From a virus: 64,000 nucleotides of DNA. Where the stretch lies: the IMG/VR virus record IMGVR_UViG_3300045256_000653, positions 1 through 64,000 of that record. The stretch is one strand, 5' to 3'. A model generated the notes under the pieces. The model was not told the DNA's origin, ran no database searches, and saw only the letters and a list, made by a program, of their open reading frames with translations. This document shows, piece after piece, positions 35,223 to 43,202 of the stretch. How positions within the stretch are numbered: the first letter of the stretch is position 1; every line of letters starts with the position of its first letter. The translations under genes and the position numbers were made by a program.

Positions 35223-35828
35223 ATGGACAGCCTTGCCCAGCGCGTCGCTCGACGCTTCTTGGCGGACACCCCCGAGGGGGCCGAGATCCGCAAGCGTATC
35301 GAGCAGATCCCGAACTGGGCGTCCTCGGAGTTCCTCCGGAAGATGCACAACATGGCGGGCCGCTACACGCTCTCGCCCAAGCAGATCGCTGTCATCGAGA
35401 GGATCGAGAAAGAACGGGCGGTCAAAAGCCAGCCGGCACCCACAAACGCGGACGTGGTTCTTCACCCGAAGAAGCAATGGGTCGAGCATCACGAGATCGA
35501 GTCGATCATCCAAGCCCTCAGGCAGAAAGCCGTTGTCCGTGTCTTCGACCCCCGCAGCCTCGTGGTCGAGAACACCACCATGCAGGGGTTCTTCATCAAG
35601 GAGCTGGCGAACGACTTCTACGGCGCCGCCGAGGACTACGCGGAGCGAAACGCCGACGAGGATGACGAAGAGAAACGCGAGCGCAATCGCATGGGCCAGG
35701 ACGCGGCGGACGCGGCGGCCCACGAGATGTCTCGCGCCAAGCTCCACGTGAAGAGGGACGGTCAGGTGACCGTGCTCACTTTGACCCCCTCCTACCAAGA
35801 AGTGCTGCACAAGCACCCGTTCCGCTGA
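35223..35828 (+). CDS. Hypothetical protein with N-terminal LAxRVAxRF motif
   Basis: 201 residues. MDSLAQRVARRFLADTPEG is the clearest copy of the shared N-terminal motif. The rest is charged and helical, with an acidic/basic stretch (NADEDDEEKRERNR) about residue 140. No catalytic motif. It heads a plus-strand run with the papain-like peptidase (six bases on) and another motif-bearing protein, suggesting that the three are made together and perhaps packaged. Confidence 0.7.
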   Translation: MDSLAQRVARRFLADTPEGAEIRKRIEQIPNWASSEFLRKMHNMAGRYTLSPKQIAVIERIEKERAVKSQPAPTNADVVLHPKKQWVEHHEIESIIQALRQKAVVRVFDPRSLVVENTTMQGFFIKELANDFYGAAEDYAERNADEDDEEKRERNRMGQDAADAAAHEMSRAKLHVKRDGQVTVLTLTPSYQEVLHKHPFR

Positions 35829-35834
35829 GGTACC

Positions 35835-36605
35835 ATGGCTTCGGTTTACGGATACGTTCCCACTCCCAGCTCCGTCAGCTTCAAGACCTACGGAGCGGCC
35901 ATGCCGATGTTCAAGCCCGCGCTCAGCGGCGACATCGACCTCTCGCAATACTGCGTCGCCATGGACCAGTACGAGCTTTCGTCCTGCGTCGGCAACGGCA
36001 CGTGTGAAGCCTTGGAGATGCTCGAATCGATGGCGCACGAGGGGATTCAGGGCTACTCGCCCGTCCTTCTCTCGCGTCTCTTCATCTACAACGCCGCCCG
36101 CGAGAAGGAAGGCATTCTCGACCAGGATGCTGGCACGACAATCAGCACGGCCTTCGACGTGCTCGCGACGCTCGGCGTCTGCCGCGAAACCCTCTGGCCC
36201 TACCAGACATCGCTCGTCTTCCGGAGCCCGTCGATCCTTGCTCAACGCGAAGCCGTTGGGCACAAGATTCACTCGGCCTACAAGATCACTTCGACCGGCC
36301 AAAGCCGCATCGACGACATCATCAGCGCGCTCAGCTCGCGACACCCTGTCGTCTTCGGTACGCAGGTGACGAAGGCTTTCGAGCAGCTCAAAGGCCTCGG
36401 GCCGATGACGACACCCGGACCGAAGGACGTGATTGTCGGCGGTCACTGCATGGTGATCGTCGGCTACCTCGGAGGGAACTTCCTCATCAAGAATTCTTGG
36501 GGGACGAGCTGGGGCCAAGGTGGCCTCTGCATGTTCACGCCCGACTATCTCGCAGACAGCGTGACCCAGGACATCTGGGTTCCCACGCTCGGACCTGTTT
36601 TCTGA
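35835..36605 (+). CDS. Papain-like (C1A) cysteine peptidase, complete
   Basis: 256 residues with the full triad: Cys51 in ELSSCVGNGT, His204 in VGGHCMVIVG, Asn220 in KNSWGTSWG. The oxyanion-side Gln is not obvious. No signal peptide or long pro-region; the first 35 residues may be a short propeptide. Its paralogue is the truncated gene at the window start. It could mature virion proteins or degrade host proteins; context with motif-bearing neighbours favours a virion link. Confidence 0.88.
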   Translation: MASVYGYVPTPSSVSFKTYGAAMPMFKPALSGDIDLSQYCVAMDQYELSSCVGNGTCEALEMLESMAHEGIQGYSPVLLSRLFIYNAAREKEGILDQDAGTTISTAFDVLATLGVCRETLWPYQTSLVFRSPSILAQREAVGHKIHSAYKITSTGQSRIDDIISALSSRHPVVFGTQVTKAFEQLKGLGPMTTPGPKDVIVGGHCMVIVGYLGGNFLIKNSWGTSWGQGGLCMFTPDYLADSVTQDIWVPTLGPVF

Positions 36606-36615
36606 CCGGAGAGCC

Positions 36616-37287
36616 ATGAGCACGATCGCTGAAAAGGTTGCCAAGAGGTTTGCGGACGAGAAGCTTGTTGCGCGTGTGGCGACTCGCTATCGCGTGGCTC
36701 TCGAAGTAGGCCAGGGTGTCTTCACCCAGCATCTCAAGCTCCACCACTTCCACGGCAGTCTCCGCATCACCGACATGACGAATGCCGGCAAGCGGGGCAA
36801 GAAGGTCCGTGAGCTGACCGTCATCCCGAAAACCTTCGCGGACGATCTCTCGGACAAGATCATCAAGCAAGCCGTCTCGGCGATCCTCCACATGACGTAC
36901 GACCAGGCGAAAGATCACCTGGAAGACATCCTCACCCGCGAGGGCCACGAGAATCTCTACTCGCTCGAAGAGCGCGAGCTTCGTGGGATCGACGTCGAGC
37001 CGATGGGCACCAAGATCAACCTGGAGAAGAAATTCCCCAACGGAGAGATCGTCACCATCGAGTCCTCGCCGCACGACTTTCTCGTGGTGGACAGCGTGCT
37101 CATCGAGGCGCCCGGGAAAGCCGCACACGGTCACCGCCAGGACACGTCGTACTGGCCCGTCGCCAAGAAAGACGGCATCACGTTCTACGGCTGGCTCAAG
37201 GACAATTTGAGCAAGGCCGCGAACATGAAGATGATGGAGCTACTCAAGGTTTTCGAGCAGCTCGGCATCCGCTACAACTCTCACTGA
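36616..37287 (+). CDS. Hypothetical protein with doubled N-terminal motif
   Basis: 223 residues. The N-terminus contains two copies of the shared pattern: IAEKVAKRFADE and LVARVATRYRVA. The rest is alpha/beta with no known catalytic motif. Spaced 10 bases after the peptidase and overlapping the convergent deformylase gene by seven bases. Probably co-expressed with the two genes upstream. Confidence 0.7.
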   Translation: MSTIAEKVAKRFADEKLVARVATRYRVALEVGQGVFTQHLKLHHFHGSLRITDMTNAGKRGKKVRELTVIPKTFADDLSDKIIKQAVSAILHMTYDQAKDHLEDILTREGHENLYSLEERELRGIDVEPMGTKINLEKKFPNGEIVTIESSPHDFLVVDSVLIEAPGKAAHGHRQDTSYWPVAKKDGITFYGWLKDNLSKAANMKMMELLKVFEQLGIRYNSH

Positions 37288-37784
37288 CGGCGTAGTTTCT
37301 TCAACGCCATCTTCCTCGCCAACGCTCCCATGCGGTCGAGGGTGAGAATCCCGTCCAAGTGGTCGTACTCGTGTTGGATCGCCCGCGCGAGGAATTCGTC
37401 CGCTTCGATTTCGAAGGTTTCGCCCTTCACGTTCTTCGCCTGAATCTTGACCGTCTGAGCGCGATCGACGTACTCGTAGAGGCCCGGTAGCGAGAGGCAT
37501 CCCTCCTGGCCCCGCTGCTTTCCCTGCATCATGAGGATGGTTGGGTTGATGAAGACGAGAGCGCCGCTCGCATCCTTCGTGTCGGGCCACCAGATGTCCA
37601 CGACGAAGAGCCGGATGTTTTGACCGATCTGCGGCGCCGCAAGGCCGACGCCGTTCGAGGCCACCATCGTCTCGATCATGTCGGCGGCGAGCGCCTCGAT
37701 TTGCCCATCGATGACCGGAACAGCGTCGCACACCTCGTTCAGGCGATCGTCCGGATACTTTACGAGACCGAGCTTGCTCACCAT
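37281..37784 (-). CDS. def: Peptide deformylase
   Basis: Removes the formyl group from N-terminal Met of nascent proteins. 167 residues with all three motifs: GVGLAAPQIG, EGCLSLPG (metal-binding Cys) and QHEYDHLDG (HExxH). Full length compared with bacterial enzymes. The start MVSKLGLVKYPDDRL at 37784 lies six bases from a CGGTGTA motif that is itself embedded in the stop codon of the next gene upstream. Phage deformylases are known from marine phages; role here likely similar. Confidence 0.95.
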   Translation of the reverse strand: MVSKLGLVKYPDDRLNEVCDAVPVIDGQIEALAADMIETMVASNGVGLAAPQIGQNIRLFVVDIWWPDTKDASGALVFINPTILMMQGKQRGQEGCLSLPGLYEYVDRAQTVKIQAKNVKGETFEIEADEFLARAIQHEYDHLDGILTLDRMGALARKMALKKLRRQ

Positions 37785-37789
37785 GGATA

Positions 37790-38008
37790 TTACACCGGTT
37801 CTCCGCCGAGTTCCCGGGCGATACGCATGATGACGGCTTCCTCGTTTGGGGAGGCGACGATCACGTGGACCTTGTTTCCGTCTCGGAGGCAAGGCGCACC
37901 ATAGGTGAATGCGGCCCTGCGAATGAAGAGTTTCACCTGCTTGGCCGAGCCGAAGAGTACAGCGAAGGAACGAGCCCGGCCCACAACAAGCCGGTGTAAC
38001 AAGTGCAC
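37790..38008 (-). CDS. Small basic hypothetical protein
   Basis: 72 residues from a GTG at 38008 that faces the dCTP-deaminase start one base away; internal GTGs could also start it. Contains FAVLFGSAKQVKLFIRR and VHVIVASPNEEAVIMRIAREL, an alpha/beta pattern. Its stop codon is part of the CGGTGTA motif for the deformylase gene. No family recognised; start uncertain. Confidence 0.5.
   Translation of the reverse strand: MHLLHRLVVGRARSFAVLFGSAKQVKLFIRRAAFTYGAPCLRDGNKVHVIVASPNEEAVIMRIARELGGEPV
37791..37797 (-). promoter_or_regulatory. CGGTGTA motif for def
   Basis: CGGTGTA on the minus strand, six bases before the def ATG. The TAA directly after it ends the upstream small gene. Confidence 0.45.
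37992..37998 (+). promoter_or_regulatory. CGGTGTA motif for the dCTP deaminase gene
   Basis: CGGTGTA with 11 nt to ATG 38010. Confidence 0.5.
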
Positions 38009-38009
38009 G

Positions 38010-38636
38010 ATGACCGCTCAAGGGATCCTCAGCGATCTGGCTATTTGCAGGGCTATCGAACTCGGACACATCCGTATCGATCCCTTCAAGCCGGAGCACG
38101 TGAACCCCGCGAGCTACGACCTCACGTTGGGCAAGCACGTCGGCACGTACGATCGGTGGGTATCGCAAGTCCCGTTTTACCAACACGATCCCATGGATGG
38201 GAACACGTTTCTCTTGCGTAAAGACATGGTGCTCGATGTCCGCGACAAGCCCACGTTCTCAACGCAAGAGATCGATCCAGAAGTGGGGTGGGTCCTCAAA
38301 CCGGGCATCGGTTACTTGATGCACACGGAGGAGAGGATCTGGACCGAACGCTACGTCCCCATCGTGGACGGCAAGTCGAGCATCGGACGCCTCTTCATCC
38401 AGATCCACGCAACGGCAGGCTACGGGGACCCGGGCTTCGATGGCCAGTACACGCTCGAAGTTCTCGTTGCACATCCCGTCCGCGTCTACCCGGGCATGCG
38501 AATCGGGCAGATCCGATTTCACACGCTCGCGGGGGAAGTAGGTACCAACTACAAGGCGACCGGCAACTACAAGAACCACGACGCCATCGGGCCGGTCCCC
38601 TCCAAGGCGTACAAGCAATTCGAGAAGAAGACATGA
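38010..38636 (+). CDS. dcd: dCTP deaminase-like protein
   Basis: 208 residues. Family landmarks: NPASYDLTLG, GKSSIGRLFIQIHATAGYGD with PGFDGQYTLEV (substrate pocket and catalytic Glu), and GMRIGQIRF near the end. Converts dCTP to dUTP, or to dUMP in bifunctional members, upstream of thymidylate; consistent with tdk in the same genome. A longer frame upstream is open but the motif-to-ATG spacing fixes this start. Confidence 0.92.
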   Translation: MTAQGILSDLAICRAIELGHIRIDPFKPEHVNPASYDLTLGKHVGTYDRWVSQVPFYQHDPMDGNTFLLRKDMVLDVRDKPTFSTQEIDPEVGWVLKPGIGYLMHTEERIWTERYVPIVDGKSSIGRLFIQIHATAGYGDPGFDGQYTLEVLVAHPVRVYPGMRIGQIRFHTLAGEVGTNYKATGNYKNHDAIGPVPSKAYKQFEKKT

Positions 38637-38908
38637 TCGACCCGTTCGTCATTGCCATCCTTTTCCTTGCGATCTTGGGAGTCGCCCTGTGTCTGGAATG
38701 GGTCATCCACCAGATCACCAAGTTCGTCTTCCGCAGGGTCATGAAGGGCTATCCCCACAAGACCATGAAGAAGGCTGACGTGGACGCAGTGCTCCGGGAA
38801 CACTGGGAGAAGCAAGGTCTCAAGATCGAGATCATGGAGCGCGTCGGAACCGAGATCCTCATTTGGGGCGAAAGGCCCGACGAAGACGAGGAAAAGTCAA
38901 CCGACTAG
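38633..38908 (+). CDS. Small single-pass membrane protein
   Basis: 91 residues, ATGA overlap with dcd. An N-terminal transmembrane helix (FVIAILFLAILGVALCLEWVI) is followed by a basic patch and a soluble, acidic-ended tail (RPDEDEEKSTD). No family recognised; topology probably N-out/C-in by the positive-inside rule. Confidence 0.7.
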   Translation: MIDPFVIAILFLAILGVALCLEWVIHQITKFVFRRVMKGYPHKTMKKADVDAVLREHWEKQGLKIEIMERVGTEILIWGERPDEDEEKSTD

Positions 38909-38970
38909 CATAGTTACAGGATCCGGTGTATGTACCATTTGATCCGGCCCTCCCCGGTTGTACATCCACC

Positions 38971-39666
38971 ATGGACGCTATCAAAGTCGGTGTTGGCACC
39001 AGGTTCCACTCGATCCTCATGGACGGAAACCCTCTCTGGGAGGTGACCCGTCCCCGAGGGAAAGGCGTCTGGGAAGCCAAGGTCGTCGAATCGCTCGACC
39101 ATCTCGGAACGAAAAAGGTCTTCACCACGGAGGGAATTCGCCGATCCGTGGGCATGGAACGAATGTTCGTGGCGAGCGCGAGGGACTCCAACAAGTTCTA
39201 CGCGGACAACCTCGGCAAGGTCATTCACTACCACAACTCCTTTGGCCAGTTCGTCCGCTGCCTCGTCGTCATGGGGACGACGGTCCACAACAAGGAGCCG
39301 CACCCGTGCGCGAAACCGATCGCGCTCGTCGGCAAGTGGGGCCCCAACGATCTTCCGAAACGCCTTCCGAATGGCGAGGTTCGCCTCGGTTATCATGCCG
39401 AAAGCATCGCGAAGGGTGAATGCTTCGAGCCCCATTCTTCCTGCATCTACGAAGCTGGCGGTAGGAGCGCTCAGGGTCACGGTGACCCGGCCGGGATGCC
39501 CGAGATCGATCTCAGCGTCCCGCCGATCACGTCGGAGCAAGAGAAGCAAGCGCGCCTGTGGAAGGCCACGGAGGCCGCCCGCGCTGCACTCGACGACTAC
39601 AAGGAAGAGGATCCGGCCGCGCGTCTTGCGAAGGCGCTCGACATTATCAAAGGAGCCCTCTCGTGA
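38971..39666 (+). CDS. Hypothetical protein
   Basis: 231 residues from MDAIKVGVGTRFHSI. The first part is beta-rich (WEVTRPRGKGVWEAKVV, as in small barrel modules), then KFYADNLGKVIHYHN, and a helical tail (EQEKQARLWKATEAARAAL). A start at 38926 is possible, but CGGTTGTA eight bases before 38971 fits the recurrent motif with one insertion. It overlaps the response regulator (GTGA). Confidence 0.7.
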   Translation: MDAIKVGVGTRFHSILMDGNPLWEVTRPRGKGVWEAKVVESLDHLGTKKVFTTEGIRRSVGMERMFVASARDSNKFYADNLGKVIHYHNSFGQFVRCLVVMGTTVHNKEPHPCAKPIALVGKWGPNDLPKRLPNGEVRLGYHAESIAKGECFEPHSSCIYEAGGRSAQGHGDPAGMPEIDLSVPPITSEQEKQARLWKATEAARAALDDYKEEDPAARLAKALDIIKGALS

Positions 39667-40037
39667 AGACCATCCTCATCATCGATGACGAGCCCATGAT
39701 TCGAAGGGGGCTGGTACGTCTCTTCTTCAGGGAGGGTATGGCCGGCCTTCTCACGATTCGGGAGGCGTCCAACGGCGCCGAGGCCCTCAAGATGCTGGAG
39801 GACGGTCTTGTGCCCTCCCTGATCATCTGCGATCTCGACATGCCCGTGATGAACGGCGCCGAGTTCATGCGTCGCCGGGCCAAGACGGCCTTCGCGACCA
39901 TCCCCCTCATCCTCCACTCGGGAAACCCCGACGTTTTCGTGCTCGCTGATGAATTCGGGGTCGGCGCCTTCCACAAGGGCGACCCCATCCCGGAACTCAA
40001 AGAGCAGATCGCTGCGGCCCTCGAAAAGGTCGTTTGA
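39663..40037 (+). CDS. Stand-alone response-regulator receiver (CheY-like)
   Basis: 124 residues, GTG start overlapping the previous stop. Receiver residues are intact: acidic pair Asp8/Asp9 (IIDDEP), phospho-acceptor Asp57 (ICDLDMPVMNG), Ser86 (ILHSGN, the Thr/Ser switch) and Lys105 (FHKGDP). No output domain. It could intercept phosphoryl groups from a host kinase or bind a host partner; no kinase gene is visible in the window. Confidence 0.9.
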   Translation: MKTILIIDDEPMIRRGLVRLFFREGMAGLLTIREASNGAEALKMLEDGLVPSLIICDLDMPVMNGAEFMRRRAKTAFATIPLILHSGNPDVFVLADEFGVGAFHKGDPIPELKEQIAAALEKVV

Positions 40038-40065
40038 TCACAACCCCCAAACTTGTATGTGAGAC

Positions 40066-40437
40066 ATGCTCAGGAAATTTCGCTACGAGGCAAAAGCAGT
40101 CTTGAAGCTCACGCGAGCGGCCCATGCCCATCTCATGGACATGTCCCAGCGTCACTACGACATGAAGTGCAAGGGAATCAGCTCGCCCGGCATCGGCAGC
40201 TTCCTCTACGGGTGGGGCGCCGAGTTTCGTGACGTAAGTACGGAGTCGGACACCATCGAGGTCTTCGCGAGGGCGCACGAGTTGGACACCCTCTGCAAGA
40301 TCATGGAGCTTCCGCCTGCGGACCCGGATCTCCGCAAGGCTCTACAGACCGCGCTCGAAGAGACGATCGCCGAAAACCTTCGCGTGAACGGCGGACCGCC
40401 GTTCCCCACGCTCAAGATCAAGAAAGGGGACGAGTGA
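40066..40437 (+). CDS. Hypothetical protein
   Basis: 123 residues, MLRKFRYEAKAVLKLTRAAHA..., mostly helical with several Cys, ending KIKKGDE. It overlaps the next gene (GTGATG), so the two are coupled. No family recognised. Confidence 0.65.
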   Translation: MLRKFRYEAKAVLKLTRAAHAHLMDMSQRHYDMKCKGISSPGIGSFLYGWGAEFRDVSTESDTIEVFARAHELDTLCKIMELPPADPDLRKALQTALEETIAENLRVNGGPPFPTLKIKKGDE

Positions 40438-41066
40438 TGTTCCCCGAAATGTACACCAAGGTCCCGGCTGGCAAGCTCAACACCGCCGAGGTCACGCACA
40501 CCGTCGTGACGAAGGAAGACTCGGACTTCACGAGCATCCGCGCCGTCATGGGTCGAGACGAATACGTGCCGCCCGGCACGATCACGCGCCTCCTCATCAA
40601 CGGCGAGATCATGATGTCGGACACGCCGATGGAGAAGAACTCGAACTTCCACGTCGTCCGCCGCGCGAAGGGTCACGTGTTCATCGCGGGTCTCGGACTC
40701 GGCATGATTCTCTGGCCCATTCTCGCGAAGCCCGAAGTGCTCCGGGTCGTCGTGGTGGAGATGAACCCCGACGTGATCAACCTCGTGGGCCCGCACACCC
40801 CAAAGGATCCCCGGCTCACGATCGTCCAGGCGGACGCGTTTGCGTACAAGCCGACGACGAAGTTCGACGTCATCTACTTCGACATCTGGCCGAGCACCAC
40901 GACGGACAACCTTCCCGAGATGGCGAAGCTTCACCGCCGCTACGGCCGCTTTCTCCAAACCGGTGGCTGGATGGAGTCGTGGCAGCGCGGCTTGCTCCGG
41001 GCCCGCCGTCGCCGCGAGCAGCGGGAAGAGCGCGAGTACCAATCGTTCGCCCGAGTGTTCCGCTAA
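40437..41066 (+). CDS. SAM-dependent methyltransferase, spermidine-synthase-like fold
   Basis: 209 residues from ATG 40437 (GTG 40434 also possible). Rossmann motifs: HVFIAGLGLGM (motif I), VVVVEMNPDVINL (acidic end of strand 2), TIVQADAFAY, DVIYFDIWP. The arrangement is that of spermidine synthases and related small-molecule methyltransferases. The C-terminus is very Arg-rich (RARRRREQREEREY). Substrate unknown. Confidence 0.75.
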   Translation: MFPEMYTKVPAGKLNTAEVTHTVVTKEDSDFTSIRAVMGRDEYVPPGTITRLLINGEIMMSDTPMEKNSNFHVVRRAKGHVFIAGLGLGMILWPILAKPEVLRVVVVEMNPDVINLVGPHTPKDPRLTIVQADAFAYKPTTKFDVIYFDIWPSTTTDNLPEMAKLHRRYGRFLQTGGWMESWQRGLLRARRRREQREEREYQSFARVFR

Positions 41067-41455
41067 TGCCGGGGCACCGCGCAGTCGAGACCATGCTCGT
41101 CGTCTTCAACGAGCAGACGGTTGATGCCTGCTTTGCCCGCGCGAAGAACTACTTCGAGCAGCGGGTTGACCATCCGGGCGATGCGTTACTGCGGGATGGG
41201 ATTCATCGCTGCGAGCGAGACCTAGGGCGGCTTCCGACCACCAAAGAGGTGATGGCAGCCTGTTGCCTTACGAAGGAGCAGAAGCATCGGACGGTCGAGT
41301 TGCTTTCCGCTATCCGAGAGTACCGCGCTGTCGATTACGACGACTTTGAGCACGTGGGAGGGTACCGGGAAGGGGCAAGGCCGAAGGCCGCTTCTAGGAG
41401 CCGCCCAGACAGGCTGGCGCGCCTTTACGAGCGCATCCGAGGCTTGTTCTCTTAG
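41066..41455 (+). CDS. Hypothetical protein
   Basis: 129 residues, TAATG overlap with the methyltransferase. Contains GIHRCERDLGRLPTTKEVMAACCLTKEQKHRTVELLSA, which has the feel of a small helix-turn-helix, and a basic C-terminus (RPDRLARLYERIRGLF). Could bind DNA; not assignable. It overlaps the convergent gene by four bases. Confidence 0.65.
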   Translation: MPGHRAVETMLVVFNEQTVDACFARAKNYFEQRVDHPGDALLRDGIHRCERDLGRLPTTKEVMAACCLTKEQKHRTVELLSAIREYRAVDYDDFEHVGGYREGARPKAASRSRPDRLARLYERIRGLFS

Positions 41456-41739
41456 GCTTTCGCCATCGGGTGACACACGCCGTGCGTGATGAGGGCGAAG
41501 AGGAAGATCCCGGCGCGAATGTCTTCGGGCGGATCTCCGACGATGCGGATCCGGATGTGCTGGTGCTCGGCGAGCGCGTTGAGAATCGTCTCCATCGCTT
41601 CGCCGGGCGTGACTTCCGGTCCGATCTCGGCCGCCATTTGTTGAACCATCTCTAGAGGGCTGCCGCGATAAATCAGCGGACCCTCTTTTGAATACGTCCA
41701 GACGGCCAAGGGAAGATCTTCGAGGAACTTCAGATTCAC
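41452..41739 (-). CDS. Hypothetical protein
   Basis: 95 residues, GTGA overlap with the upstream gene; starts MNLKFLEDLPLAVW (GTG). Alpha/beta mix with no known motif; ends GVCHPMAKA. The second of a two- or three-gene minus-strand unit. Confidence 0.6.
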   Translation of the reverse strand: MNLKFLEDLPLAVWTYSKEGPLIYRGSPLEMVQQMAAEIGPEVTPGEAMETILNALAEHQHIRIRIVGDPPEDIRAGIFLFALITHGVCHPMAKA

Positions 41740-42050
41740 TCGATGACCTGAGGAGCGTGCCGCGCCGGAGAGAGCTTTCGGCGAACGCCGCCAGTCTTCT
41801 TCACGGCTTTCCACACGGGAGCGGCGTCCATCGATTCCACAGAGAGAATTTGACGCGTCGAGTCGAAGCTCACAACTTTGATTCGGAACTCCCCAACAAC
41901 GTCGAGGATTTCATTCCGTCCGCCCTTTTGACGCGCGATGCGGAGCCGCAGTTGAAGACGGTCCCCCACACGAAGAGGAGAGGGAAGATCCATCTTCGCT
42001 TTCGGCTTGTCGAGGACATCTTCGAACTGCACGATCGTGGCGGGGTTCAT
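41736..42050 (-). CDS. Hypothetical beta-rich protein
   Basis: 104 residues, MNPATIVQFEDVLDKPKAKMD.... A central stretch (RVGDRLQLRLRIARQKGG, VVGEFRIKVVSFD) is beta-barrel-like (PilZ- or OB-like by feel only). The start overlaps a 15-residue upstream peptide (ATGA). Confidence 0.6.
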   Translation of the reverse strand: MNPATIVQFEDVLDKPKAKMDLPSPLRVGDRLQLRLRIARQKGGRNEILDVVGEFRIKVVSFDSTRQILSVESMDAAPVWKAVKKTGGVRRKLSPARHAPQVIE

Positions 42051-42094
42051 GCCTTGTCGATCGCATCGAAGCTTTGATTGACGAAATCCTTCAT
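42047..42094 (-). CDS. Possible 15-residue leader peptide
   Basis: MKDFVNQSFDAIDKA then a stop overlapping the next ATG. A GTGTAGGT variant of the recurrent motif sits directly before its ATG. It may couple translation to the following gene; could be chance. Confidence 0.3.
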   Translation of the reverse strand: MKDFVNQSFDAIDKA

Positions 42095-42170
42095 ACCTAC
42101 ACGTTGGCCAATGGCCGAGCGTCGCATCAACAAACAAACGCGAATGAAACCTTGCGCGTGTCTCGTTTGA

Positions 42171-42177
42171 AGGTGTA
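42171..42177 (+). promoter_or_regulatory. GGTGTA motif heading a long untranslated stretch
   Basis: AGGTGTA on the plus strand with no start codon at the usual distance. If it is a promoter, it would make an RNA running toward the gene at 42758 with a leader of about 570 nt. The 42100-42757 stretch otherwise holds one weak small ORF and a hairpin. Confidence 0.3.
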
Positions 42178-42391
42178 GACCTGTTCCGATCGAGCGGTTC
42201 TCGATTTCGGTTCCCAGGTTCCGTACCTCCTTCGAGGGGTCGGGGTGCCATCATGCTCGGATGGGCAACACCTCGAAAAACCAACTGCCTCAGTTCAGGA
42301 CGAACCGTAGCTCGTAAGAGTTAGCTCCTGAAGTGGACCTCGGAAGCCGTTACGATTGGGTTGGGCAACCTTACAGGCTTCCGAAGGAGAG

Positions 42392-42499
42392 ATGGACAGG
42401 GAATCGGAATTCCCGGAAACAGTCCGTCTTGGTCGAAGTAGCGTGACCGAGGTCGATTCCGAGAGCTTCAAGCTCAAGACCTCACGTTCGGACAAGTAG
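42392..42499 (+). CDS. Possible 35-residue protein
   Basis: MDRESEFPETVRLGRSS... ending TSRSDK, preceded by AAGGAG. Codon choice (GAG, AAG, CTC) resembles the neighbours, but the Shine-Dalgarno spacing is tight and there is no homology clue. Confidence 0.3.
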   Translation: MDRESEFPETVRLGRSSVTEVDSESFKLKTSRSDK

Positions 42500-42714
42500 G
42501 ATCAAATTAAAATACCTACTGTCCGAAGCGAAGCTGAGGACTCCAAAACAAACCGAACAAATGCAGCGATCGAAACAGCAACACGAAGTGATGAAACGGT
42601 CAGCAGTCGTACAACGACACGTCTAGAGGAAGCACCCGATGAACATGCGATGCGCTTTTCGCTTGCTTGATTCGAGTTGATGCGATAACTTCGGTCCTAA
42701 GCTCGTAGACTTCC

Positions 42715-42737
42715 CAGCCCGAAATTCGGGCGGGCTG
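42715..42737 (+). promoter_or_regulatory. Hairpin in the leader of the 42758 gene
   Basis: CAGCCCG/CGGGCTG, 7-bp arms around a 9-nt loop, ending 20 bases before the ATG and shortly before the AGGAG ribosome site. Could regulate translation; an alternative GCCCGAA/TTCGGGC pairing competes. Confidence 0.35.
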
Positions 42738-42757
42738 TCTCCTTGCAGGAGAAAGTG

Positions 42758-43195
42758 ATGCTGAAGAAGGCTCAGGAGGTGATCGCCTCCGGCAACGTCC
42801 GTTCTGTCGTGGATTACGGGATCGAACTCGATCGCGGAATAAAGGACGAACGGAGAGAGCTGGAAGTGATCAAGGATTTTCTGCGGAAGATTGGAGAGAC
42901 CAGCCTCGCCGATCGGAGAACGGAGAAGACCGTGGACGTCCAAGGCAACCTCGGAAGTGTCTCGATCACGTACCCAGCGGATCGACCGAGGGTGAAGTCG
43001 AATGTGGACATCCTCGCTGCGGAACCGGGAATCCCGGAAGCGGTCTTCAAGGTTCTCTTCACGAAGAGGGTCGTCGTCGATCTCGCCGAAGGGTTCCTAG
43101 AGAAGCTGGAAAACCTCTCGGACGAAGATCGGGAAATGATCTTGAACCTCGTGGAGATCGAATCTTCGACGCCCCGTGTGAGTTGGCCGAAATGA
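42758..43195 (+). CDS. Hypothetical protein
   Basis: 145 residues from ATG 42758, chosen because AGGAG lies six bases upstream. Charged helical N-terminus (LDRGIKDERRELEVIKDFLRK), then alternating beta segments. No family recognised. It has a long upstream region, unlike most genes here. Confidence 0.7.
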   Translation: MLKKAQEVIASGNVRSVVDYGIELDRGIKDERRELEVIKDFLRKIGETSLADRRTEKTVDVQGNLGSVSITYPADRPRVKSNVDILAAEPGIPEAVFKVLFTKRVVVDLAEGFLEKLENLSDEDREMILNLVEIESSTPRVSWPK

Positions 43196-43202
43196 AGGCG
43201 AA

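Noticed and set aside
35208-36644. 478-residue minus-strand frame over the papain-like peptidase
   Set aside because: It is antisense to a protein with an intact Cys-His-Asn triad and has Arg/Leu/Glu shadow composition.
42295-42495. Minus-strand 66-residue frame in the non-coding stretch
   Set aside because: No start signal and antisense to a better-supported small plus-strand ORF.
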